Shown in pieces: positions 7,739 through 15,089 of a stretch of DNA of 64,000 nucleotides. Source of the stretch: Streptomyces globisporus (GTDB taxonomy: Bacteria > Actinomycetota > Actinomycetes > Streptomycetales > Streptomycetaceae). Both the position numbers and the translations under genes were made by a program. The DNA lies in the NCBI GenBank assembly GCA_014649555.1, contig BMTG01000019.1:1-64000 (forward strand), given 5' to 3'. The notes under the pieces are model-generated. The model was not told where the DNA came from and made no database searches. It saw only the letters and a list, made by a program, of their open reading frames with translations. Every line of letters begins with the position of its first letter. Within the stretch, counting starts at the first letter, position 1.

Positions 7739-9640
7739 CTATTCCTCCGGATGTTCGGCGTTCTCCAACCCCAGTTGTCGACGCAGCTGCCGTGGTGTCA
7801 CGGAGACGTCGTTGAGCCGTTCCACGGCGACCCGATTGACGACCGCCCTGATCAGGCGGTCGTCGCGGGGGACACCCGCCGGAAGTACGGGGAGGCTGCC
7901 CATGGAGCGAATGCGGGCGTTCAGCCGGGATTCGAGCGCTTCCCTGTTCCTTCGTTCCCGGGAGGCCAGTCTCCGTACTTCCAGTACCACAGACTGCTCC
8001 AGTGCGTCTCGAACCGCTTCCTCCGGGTTGCTGACATAGCTCCGGTAATGGGGGTGCCGTGCGGCAAGGTCGTCGAAGCCGTCCTGTCGCAGTTCGAGCT
8101 GTTCGACGACGTGGGCGGCGACGGAGACGGAGTGGTTCTTGATGGCTGCGAGGTTGAACGCGAACGCGCCGGTCCGGCCGTGCCGGACGATCTCGTCCCC
8201 CTCTCTGGGAACGCCGACGGTGGAGATCGGTCCGGCCGGTGTCCCGTCGGAACCCAGCAACGTTCCGCATTCGTCGACCTCCACGCCGCGTCCCGTGCGC
8301 TCGTGGGGGACCGCGACGCCTTTGCGGAGAAGGTTGCGCCAGAGGGGCTGCTCGACCTTGGCGTAGTCGAACTCCCTGCCGAAGTTGGACACCACGAGGT
8401 CGGCTTCGAGGCTGTGTCGCTCGTGCTGCGCGACGACGGACACCGTCAGCCGACCGGACTCCGCGGGGGATATCTCCTGCACCCGGCCGACGACCAGTTC
8501 CACCCGGCCGTCCTGGGGGCGCATAGCCCGTTCGATGATCGCCATCGTGTACTCCACGGCCCCGACGCGCAGGGCTGCGAGGCCGGTGGCGAACTCGTCC
8601 AGCAGCCGGCGCAGGTCCTCGCTCGGGATGCGGTCGATGACCTCCGGAATGTAGGGCTCCCAGGCTTTGGCGACCCGTTCGGAGATGATCACGGGGTCGA
8701 TCTCGGGATGCTGGTCCCTGACAATCGCGCAGGCGGCCTGCCAGGCGGTCCGAACACGGGCGAGGAACTCCTCGCGGTCGCGGTAGGGCTGCATCAGGGT
8801 GTCGGGGCGGGGCAGCTGCAGCACTCCGTGTTCGTGGGTGCCGGGGTAGGTGCGGAAGATCGTCCCTGACCTGGAGATCAGGTGGATACGGCCGACGTGC
8901 CCGTTGCGCAGCAGCAGGCCCGCCGAGTCGTACGCGCTGAGAACCGATCCGACGATGGCCACAGAGGCGTCGGGCGGAAGCTGAGCGAGTTTGCGGATCC
9001 CGGGTGCGGAGTAGGGGTTACGGACGAAGGAGGGGTGTCCGGCGACGCCGGCGGCGAAAGGCGGTTCCTTGAGTTCGAGGCCGGTGGCGAGGACGACGTG
9101 GTCCGCGTCGAGGATCTGCGTGTCGGGGAGCGGCCCAGGGCGCAGCCCCTCGGTCAGGTACGGGGTAAGGCCCCTGACGGTCACCTCGAAGCAGCGGTCG
9201 TGGGGCCGGGCGTCGAGCGCCTCCCCGTCCGCTTCCACGAGGACGACGCCGGGACAGGACTCCCGTGCGGCCTCGACCAGCCGGGTGTCGAGGTAGTCCT
9301 GGAAGATGCGGCGGGGGGCGGGGCCCTGCTCGGTGAACTTCCACGAGGCCCAGCGCCGGGGCCAGTCGCGCCGGTCAGCCTCCTGGTTGGCCCAGTTGAT
9401 GAAGTCGAGCACGTCTTCGCGGAACACCGACATCCGGCCGGCCTGGATATTGAAGACGTGGTCCCAGGGGTTGCCGTCACGGTGATAGGCGACGCCGGCC
9501 GAGCGGTAGGCGGCGCGCCGCTCCAGGAGGACGACTTCCAGCGGCCTTCTCGCGAAATGGAGCAGCCGTATCGCGGTCGCCGTTCCTGCCAGGCCCGCCC
9601 CTACGACCAGCACCCTGGGGCGCACACCCGTCATGCCCAT
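7739..9640 (-). CDS. FAD/NAD(P)-binding protein
   Basis: A 633-residue flavoprotein with an N-terminal Rossmann motif VVGAGLAGTATAIRLL and the layout of the FAD-NAD(P)-binding family of uncharacterised actinobacterial oxidoreductases. VAIVGSVLSAYDSAGLLL around residue 220 is a second dinucleotide-type fold, and LVVSNFGREFDYAKVE follows later. The start was set at ATG 9640 because ggggagg precedes it; an upstream in-frame ATG at 9718 has no ribosome site. It is the first gene of a two-gene operon with the enzyme I-like protein. The substrate cannot be inferred. Confidence 0.75.
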   Translation of the reverse strand: MGMTGVRPRVLVVGAGLAGTATAIRLLHFARRPLEVVLLERRAAYRSAGVAYHRDGNPWDHVFNIQAGRMSVFREDVLDFINWANQEADRRDWPRRWASWKFTEQGPAPRRIFQDYLDTRLVEAARESCPGVVLVEADGEALDARPHDRCFEVTVRGLTPYLTEGLRPGPLPDTQILDADHVVLATGLELKEPPFAAGVAGHPSFVRNPYSAPGIRKLAQLPPDASVAIVGSVLSAYDSAGLLLRNGHVGRIHLISRSGTIFRTYPGTHEHGVLQLPRPDTLMQPYRDREEFLARVRTAWQAACAIVRDQHPEIDPVIISERVAKAWEPYIPEVIDRIPSEDLRRLLDEFATGLAALRVGAVEYTMAIIERAMRPQDGRVELVVGRVQEISPAESGRLTVSVVAQHERHSLEADLVVSNFGREFDYAKVEQPLWRNLLRKGVAVPHERTGRGVEVDECGTLLGSDGTPAGPISTVGVPREGDEIVRHGRTGAFAFNLAAIKNHSVSVAAHVVEQLELRQDGFDDLAARHPHYRSYVSNPEEAVRDALEQSVVLEVRRLASRERRNREALESRLNARIRSMGSLPVLPAGVPRDDRLIRAVVNRVAVERLNDVSVTPRQLRRQLGLENAEHPEE

Positions 9641-9819
9641 GAAGCCTCCCCGCTGACTCAGGGGCGCCGCGTCGTGCGCTCCCGTCGGTGTCCTCGATGA
9701 CTGGAAGTTCCCTGACATGGCATCAACTTCGCTGACCCGTAAGGGGATCGTGGGAGTTGATACAAGACAGGTCGTGCACGATCGTGGCGCTGACGATACC
9801 CGAAGGCACCGGACGACGA

Positions 9820-9875
9820 CGCCCCTGCCGGTGACCCGCCCCGGGCTCGAGGGGACGGGCCGCCGACAGGGGCGG
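9820..9875 (-). terminator. Hairpin downstream of the AhpD-like gene
   Basis: Imperfect GC-rich inverted repeat with arms at about 9820-9838 and 9857-9875 (stem beginning CGCCCCTG). It lies just past the stop of the minus-strand gene at 9921. Confidence 0.55.
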
Positions 9876-9920
9876 CCGCGTGATCAGCCGGAGCCTGTCC
9901 GGGGGCGTGCGTACGGGGCG

Positions 9921-10469
9921 TCAGCTGTCGATGTCGGGGACGCTGGGGACGTCGATCTCGGTGCGAGCGTAGTGGTTGAAGTAGTTGGTGTAGAGGTTCA
10001 CGGCCACGTGGACGAAGACCTCGGCGAGCTCGGTGTCCGTCCATCCCTGTGCCACGGCCGCGTTCCACGAGGCGTCAGACGCCTCGCCCACTTCGCCGGC
10101 GATTTCCCTGGCCACCTGGACCAGTGCTTCGAGCTTCACGTCGTCGCCGGGCGTCCCCCGGCGAATCGCCACGGTTTCCTCCAGCGTGAAACCCGCGACC
10201 TTCGCCGACACCGTGTGCGCCGCCTGGCAGTACGCGCACGCGTCGACCGCGCCCACGGCGAGGGCGATCGCCTCGCGCGTGCGGGCGTCGAACGTTCCGT
10301 GTTCGGCAACGGCTCCGGTGATCGCGGCGTAGGTCTCCAGGACCACGGGGGAATGGGCCATTCCCCCGTGGATGTTGAGCACGCGCCCGAACCGCTTCTC
10401 CAGTCGGCGCAGAATATCTCCGCCGGCTGCGGGTGCGGTGTCGATGGTGTGGACGGGAATCCGCGGCAT
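9921..10469 (-). CDS. Carboxymuconolactone decarboxylase/AhpD-like protein
   Basis: A 182-residue single-domain protein with the AhpD-type redox motif CAYCQAAHT near residue 85, which gives peroxidase-like or alkylhydroperoxidase-linked reductase activity in this family. The ATG at 10469 has aggagagg upstream. It stands as a single-gene unit between two hairpins. It could act in thiol or peroxide defence; nothing ties it to the enediyne pathway except distance. Confidence 0.85.
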   Translation of the reverse strand: MPRIPVHTIDTAPAAGGDILRRLEKRFGRVLNIHGGMAHSPVVLETYAAITGAVAEHGTFDARTREAIALAVGAVDACAYCQAAHTVSAKVAGFTLEETVAIRRGTPGDDVKLEALVQVAREIAGEVGEASDASWNAAVAQGWTDTELAEVFVHVAVNLYTNYFNHYARTEIDVPSVPDIDS

Positions 10470-10578
10470 GGGAATGCCTCTCCTCGTAGTGATGGGAGTT
10501 CCTCGTCCCTCCAGTCTGCCCAAGCACCTGCCCCGGTGAGCTCTCCCGGCCGCCCTCCGGCCCCTTCTAGGCAGGTCG

Positions 10579-10622
10579 CCCGGTGGTGCGGCCCCGGGAC
10601 GTCACCGCGCCGCACCACCGGG
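10579..10622 (-). terminator. Hairpin terminator after the MetE-like gene
   Basis: Perfect 14-bp arms (10579-10592 and 10609-10622, CCCGGTGGTGCGGC and complement) directly downstream of the stop at 10640. Confidence 0.75.
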
Positions 10623-10639
10623 AGCCCCGAGGGGCGACG

Positions 10640-11704
10640 TCAGAGGCCGAGCGCCTCCTCGGCCAGGGCGGTGCCCCGTACACGGGCCTCGATCTTGGCA
10701 AAGGCCAGGTCGCGTGTGGTGGAGGCATCGTCGGCGAACGGGGAGAAGCCGCAGTCGTCGCAGGTTCCCAGCTGCTCGACGGGGATGTAGCGGGCGGCGA
10801 GCAGGATGCGGTCGCGTACCTGCTCGGGGGTCTCGACCACAGGGTCGATCGGGTCGGTCACCCCGACGAAGACGCGGGCGGCGGGGGGCAGGTGGTCGCG
10901 GACGATGCCCAGGACCCGCTCGGGGTCAGCTTCGCCGGCCAGTTCGAGATAGAAGTTGCCCGCCTTGAGCTGGAAGAGCTTGGGCAGCAGTTCGGCGTAG
11001 TCGATGTCGAGACTGTGCGTGGAGTCCTGGTCGCCACCGGGGCAGGTGTGTACGCCGATGCGGGCGGTTTCCTCGGCGCTGAAGCGTCCCAGGACTTCGT
11101 TGTTGAGGGCGATGAAGTCGTCGAGGACGCCGCCGCTGGGGTCGAGCTTGAGGGACAGCCGTCCCTCGGTGAAGTCGAGCTGGACGACGTGTGCCCCCGC
11201 GTCCAGGCAGCCTCGGATGTCGGCCTCGGCCTCGTCGGCGAGGTCGCGCAGGAACTCCTCCCGCGGGTAGCCCTCGATGGGGGTGGCGGGGTAGAGGAGG
11301 CTGAGAGCGGAGGGTGCGATGACCGCCTGCTTCAGGGGACGGTCCGTGAGCTGCCGTGCGGCGTGCAGATAGGTTTCGGCCCGCACCTGGTAGCGGAAGG
11401 GCCCTTGCGTGATGCTGGGGAGCTGTCGGGTGTGCCCGTCGGCGAAGGGGATGACGGCACCGTCGGGCGAGAGGGTGTCGAGGCCGGTCACGGGGTAGGT
11501 GGCGAAGCTCGGCTTGGACTGTTCACCGTCCACGAGTACGGGGCTGCCGACTCGTTCCAGTCGGGCCAGGGTGTCCGCGACGGCCTGTTCTTGCTGTTTG
11601 GCCAGTTCCGTGGCGTCCAGGGTTCCCTGGGCATGCGCGGCAAGGGCGTGCAGGAGTGTCGCGGACCGCGGAAGGCTGCCGATCGGCTCAGTGGCAATGG
11701 TCAT
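10640..11704 (-). CDS. Cobalamin-independent methionine synthase family protein (MetE C-terminal type)
   Basis: A 354-residue stand-alone version of the MetE catalytic barrel. Zinc-ligand contexts are visible as HTCPGGDQDS near residue 215 and CDDCGFSPF near residue 320, with QLDFTEGRLSLK between. Full MetE is about 750 residues, so this is the short form that uses simple methyl donors or acts in natural-product methyl transfer. It is a single-gene unit ending in a hairpin. It might supply methionine for the three methylations of the cluster, but this is inference. Confidence 0.85.
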   Translation of the reverse strand: MTIATEPIGSLPRSATLLHALAAHAQGTLDATELAKQQEQAVADTLARLERVGSPVLVDGEQSKPSFATYPVTGLDTLSPDGAVIPFADGHTRQLPSITQGPFRYQVRAETYLHAARQLTDRPLKQAVIAPSALSLLYPATPIEGYPREEFLRDLADEAEADIRGCLDAGAHVVQLDFTEGRLSLKLDPSGGVLDDFIALNNEVLGRFSAEETARIGVHTCPGGDQDSTHSLDIDYAELLPKLFQLKAGNFYLELAGEADPERVLGIVRDHLPPAARVFVGVTDPIDPVVETPEQVRDRILLAARYIPVEQLGTCDDCGFSPFADDASTTRDLAFAKIEARVRGTALAEEALGL

Positions 11705-11839
11705 GGCCGAAGAGTAGGGAAGAGGCTGGGTACCGAACCACCGGAAAGCTCTGATTGCCTCTCATGCAGGGGAAGTTGATGCGAAATCGCCGAGCGGCGG
11801 AATGTGCTGGTGTATTGGGCGAGAGGACCAGGCGGGATT

Positions 11840-12226
11840 CTAGGAGCCGGTCGTGGCCACCGTTGAGGAGGTGCCCAGCTGGGAGCGGGGGGTCTTTTCG
11901 CCGACGCGGTTGGGCTCGATGGTGCGGGGGTCGACGGCCTCTCCGGGGGCACCTTGCCGGTAGACGCCTTCGGGGTCGGAGTCCCGGTCATGGGGGAGCA
12001 GGAAGAAGACCCGGCGCCGGTACAGACCGCTGTCCGGGTCCGCTTCGGCGTCGGCCCCGAGTTCGATGTAGCCGATCATGCGGCCGTCGCGGGCGTAGCG
12101 CGGCTTGTTCTTGCGTCGGGGTGTCTTGTCCAGGGCCTGGCGGACGTAGTCGAGGCCCTCGGGATCTTCGAGCCACACGACCTTGACCTCGTGGACGAGA
12201 TCGCTGTCGGTCAGTAGCGAGCTCAT
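11840..12226 (-). CDS. Small conserved protein of replication module B
   Basis: A 128-residue paralogue of the module A protein at 2870-3259, sharing VVWLED, LDYVRQALDK, KPRYARDGRMIGY, LLPHDRD, EAVDPRT and KTPRSQ. The ATG at 12226 has ggagagg upstream. Keeping both helicase and this protein in both copies while the primase is lost in one suggests that the pair is the functional unit. The family is unknown to me. Confidence 0.8.
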   Translation of the reverse strand: MSSLLTDSDLVHEVKVVWLEDPEGLDYVRQALDKTPRRKNKPRYARDGRMIGYIELGADAEADPDSGLYRRRVFFLLPHDRDSDPEGVYRQGAPGEAVDPRTIEPNRVGEKTPRSQLGTSSTVATTGS

Positions 12227-12429
12227 GGCGGCGACCTCTCCTTCGTCGGCGTGCACCGGGTGGGGAGCGGTGCCTGCGTGATGTGTGTTCTTCTGCGGCG
12301 GTGGGCCGCAGTGGTGCGGACCGCCCGTGGTGCCGGTTCTCGACAAAAGCGCGGGCAGGTATGTCCTGGGGCACTCACATCGTAGATGGGGTCCGCTTCC
12401 GCAGGGCAGTGCCTACGGTCGGGGGACGT

Positions 12430-13959
12430 TCATTCGTCGGCTGCCAGAGCGAGGTTGGGGTAGAACTTCCGGCCGTTGGACTTGATCATGTCGGCAGGTG
12501 AGGCGAGACCCACTTCCTGGCGGACCCGGGTGGCGAAGGCACGGGCGGTCCCGGGGCGGATGCCTTCACTGTGCGCGCACCAGGTGCTGTAGGAGGTGTA
12601 GAGAAGGCCCTGTTCGACCCGTAGCTCGCTGTTCTCGGGGTCGTGGAGGCAGCACTCGGCGAGGAAGCGGCCGATGTGGTCTTCGGTGTTCGCGTACGCG
12701 CTGGTGGCGATGCGGACCCGGTCGGGGCCCGCGAGTGTGTCGCGGGTGGCGAGGTAGCGGCGGGCCCCTTCGGCGAGCCAGTGCAGGATCCCGGGGCCCT
12801 CGTCCTGGACCAGTTCGACAGCCAGGTTGTCGATCTTACGTTCGTCGGGGACGATCCGTTCGAAGGGCAGGAGACGGATGCGGCGCCAGAAGGCGAAGCC
12901 GCCGGTGGAGACCTCGGGGCGGTGGTTGCCCAGCAGCCACAGCTTGTGCGTGGGGGTGAAGGAGAAGTAGTCCTGCCGCATGCGGCGGGCCTTGATCTTG
13001 TCACCGCCGGTCAGCAGGCGGACGCGGGCCTCGTCGAAGCGGTCGTTGGGCTTGAGCTCGCTGCACACGATGAGGCGGCGGCCGTGGAGTTCGGTGAGCT
13101 CGGTGGAGTGCTCGGAGTACGCGCCACGGTCCATGAGGAAACCCGGCGGCGCTGCGTCGGCGTAGTCGCCGAGGATCTGGATCATCACGTCGAGGAGAAC
13201 GGATTTGCCGTTCTTTCCCTGCCCGTGGAGAAAAGGCAGCACCTGGGCCCCGACGTCACCGGTGATGGAGTAGCCGAGAAGGAGGTGCAGGAAGTCGATC
13301 ATCTCCCGCCCTTCGGCGTCACTGCCGAAGGTGTCTTCGAGAAAACGGTGCCACCGGGGGGTGGGGATGTCCTGGGGGGAGGCACTGGTGGCACGGGAGT
13401 GGAAGTCCCGGGTGGGGTCGGGCTTGCGCATACGGCCGTTGCGGAGGTCGACCACTCCGTCAGGGGTGCACAGGGCGTAGGGGTCGCCGTCGAGGGTGTC
13501 GGGGTCGAGGGAGAGGTCGGGAGAGGCCTTTGCCTGGGTGAGGAGCGCCTTCATACCGGTCGTCGACAGGGTGCGGCGTTTGTGGTGGTGCAGTTCCCGG
13601 TCGGTGAACAGCCCGCGGGGATCGGTGTCGGGCATCTCCTCCGCCATCTCTCCGGCAGCCCACAGGGCAGCTTTCTCGCCTCCGGCCCGCTTCCACCGGT
13701 AGCCGTCCCAGGAGTACCAGCCCAGGCCCTCCACGTGCCGGAACTGGTCACGGTAGAGGCGGACGAAGAGCTTGGCGTTGCCGCGGTCGGTCAGGCTGGC
13801 GGGGATCTCGCCCGCCTCCCAGGCGGTCGCGGCGACGGGGGCCTCGGGAGCGGCCTGGACAGGGAAGAGCGGCGCTGGGGCCGGGGTGTTCTCGAGGGCC
13901 AGCATCTGCTGAGCGGCGGCAGTTGCGTCAAAGCGAGGGCCCTCGGCGCTGCTGCTCAT
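12430..13959 (-). CDS. D5-type primase/SF3-like helicase (replication module B)
   Basis: A 509-residue paralogue of the helicase at 3408-4970. Its Walker A is GQGKNGKSV, followed by IVCSELKPNDRFDE, GGDKIKARRMRQ and LWLLGNHRPEV. The two proteins are clearly homologous over the whole length except for the proline-rich N-terminal 50 residues. The start overlaps by ATGA the stop of a remnant that ends like the module A primase-polymerase, so the same gene order once existed here. Whether it works with the module A primase or alone is not shown. Confidence 0.92.
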   Translation of the reverse strand: MSSSAEGPRFDATAAAQQMLALENTPAPAPLFPVQAAPEAPVAATAWEAGEIPASLTDRGNAKLFVRLYRDQFRHVEGLGWYSWDGYRWKRAGGEKAALWAAGEMAEEMPDTDPRGLFTDRELHHHKRRTLSTTGMKALLTQAKASPDLSLDPDTLDGDPYALCTPDGVVDLRNGRMRKPDPTRDFHSRATSASPQDIPTPRWHRFLEDTFGSDAEGREMIDFLHLLLGYSITGDVGAQVLPFLHGQGKNGKSVLLDVMIQILGDYADAAPPGFLMDRGAYSEHSTELTELHGRRLIVCSELKPNDRFDEARVRLLTGGDKIKARRMRQDYFSFTPTHKLWLLGNHRPEVSTGGFAFWRRIRLLPFERIVPDERKIDNLAVELVQDEGPGILHWLAEGARRYLATRDTLAGPDRVRIATSAYANTEDHIGRFLAECCLHDPENSELRVEQGLLYTSYSTWCAHSEGIRPGTARAFATRVRQEVGLASPADMIKSNGRKFYPNLALAADE

Positions 13960-14273
13960 GGACTTCCTTCGAGATGGAGCGGTCGGGCGTTCCCCGCTGC
14001 GGGAACGGCATGAATGATCTTCCCGGTGCGGACAGAGTGCCAGGGGCGGCGCATGTGCGGGGGGACAACGGCCCGTTTCGGACGAGGGCCGGCCGGCGGG
14101 GGGGAGCAGGGGCCCGCTGCCGGGGAGCGGGGCGGCGTGAGCGAGGGCACGAGCGGCCCGGTACGGGCGGAAGGGCTCGTCTCTCCGTGGGGCGGCACGT
14201 TGTGGTCCTCGTCCGTCAGCTTGCGTCTGGCTTCAGCCTCCTGACCCCCAATAAGGCGAAAGCTGCTGGTCAA
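13956..14273 (-). pseudogene. Remnant of the module B primase-polymerase C-terminus
   Basis: The open frame ends KIIHAVPAAGNARPLHLEGSP with its stop in ATGA overlap with the helicase start. The intact prim-pol ends IIETALSAGAQRPLHPRGRS with the same overlap. Eight of fifteen positions match in the aligned segment IIHAVPAAGNARPLH. Only this tail is homologous; the upstream Pro/Arg-rich frame shows no primase motif, so its start is arbitrary. I read it as a deletion that removed the primase gene. Confidence 0.55.
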
Positions 14274-14296
14274 GCATCTTTCGTGACACTCGGCGA

Positions 14297-14311
14297 GGGA
14301 CTGAAGGGACT
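14297..14311 (+). repeat. Iteron-like unit GGGACTGAAGGGACT
   Basis: A copy of the core shared with module A (GGGACTGANGGGACY). Identical 15-mers lie at 14587-14601 and, inverted, at 14699-14713 inside the large inverted repeat. Confidence 0.65.
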
Positions 14312-14387
14312 GTCTTTCGGAATGAGTGTAGGGGGTTGTCGAGTGGGGACCGAGCCTCGACTCCCCGGCGGAGGGGATCTGTTCGGT

Positions 14388-14435
14388 CGGTCCCTTGGGT
14401 CCCTCCCCGGATCGCGGTAGGGACCCAAGGGACCG
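14388..14435. repeat. Perfect 17-bp inverted repeat
   Basis: Arms CGGTCCCTTGGGTCCCT (14388-14404) and its complement (14419-14435) around a 14-base loop. It sits between the short repeats and the large inverted repeat, so it is more likely part of the origin or a protein site than a gene terminator. Confidence 0.7.
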
Positions 14436-14525
14436 GTGCGGCGGGCGGTCGGTGAGGGGCCCCGGTGGAGGGACTGAGGGTCTGGAAGGAGCGACAAGAG
14501 GGCCTGAAGGGGTGGAGAGAGATTT

Positions 14526-14774
14526 GGTCCCTGCGTTGAGTCCCTGGTCATCACCGCAGGTCAGAGGAGGTTTGAGGGGTGAAAAAGGGACTGAAGGGAC
14601 TCAACTTCCCCATTATGAGCTGAGTAGAAGAAAGCGGTATGACCATATGCGCGCCTACATACACGCGCGTACGTAGTGAGCTTATAATGCGGAAGTTGAG
14701 TCCCTTCAGTCCCTTTTCATGGGGTCGTATCCCCTCTGACCTGCGGTGATGACCAGGGACTCAACGCAGGGACC
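14526..14774. repeat. 96-bp imperfect inverted repeat with 57-bp centre, candidate origin of module B
   Basis: The left arm (14526-14621) and the complement of the right arm (14679-14774) agree over their outer 42 bases and again over about 33 inner bases, interrupted by a diverged block. Each arm contains GGGACTGAAGGGACT. The AT-richer centre includes CTACATAC and GTACGTAG as a smaller dyad. No coding sequence is present. It could form a large cruciform; replication or resolution functions are inferred. Confidence 0.8.
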
Positions 14775-15089
14775 GAAGAGGGACCAAGTCCCTGCGCAGG
14801 GCGGGCGACGGTGATCGTGCTGTGCCCCTCCCCCGTTTCCCAAGCGAGTCGTCGCTCCCCTGCGAGGCCGGAGAGGGTCCTGAAACCCCCTCAGGGGCCG
14901 TTCTGTGGCCCTCTGGGGCTCCTCCTGGTAATTCCCCCCCATGGGGGCGCTTGGGGGCGTCAGGAGGCTTGTGAGGGCTCTGCCGGGAAGTGGCGGATTG
15001 CGCATGGCAGGAGATGCCCCGACAGCGGCCGGGAATCGACGATGTCCCCGACCCCTATCCAGCGTCCGCTGATCCTCAGGAGGCAGACC

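Larger units (their letters stand above)
14274..15089. other. Non-coding, repeat-rich intergenic region
   Basis: More than 800 bp without a supported gene, filled with GGGACT/AGTCCC repeats, a 17-bp hairpin, a 96-bp inverted repeat and an AT-richer spacer. It is the counterpart of the repeat array upstream of module A and a likely origin region. Confidence 0.7.

Noticed and set aside
11705-11839. Riboswitch or SAM/B12 leader for the MetE-like gene
   Set aside because: Only about 135 bp precede the start and no B12-box or SAM-type helices could be recognised.
14526-14774. Linear-replicon telomere as the meaning of the large inverted repeat
   Set aside because: It is internal, flanked by genes, and lacks the series of short terminal palindromes of Streptomyces telomeres.
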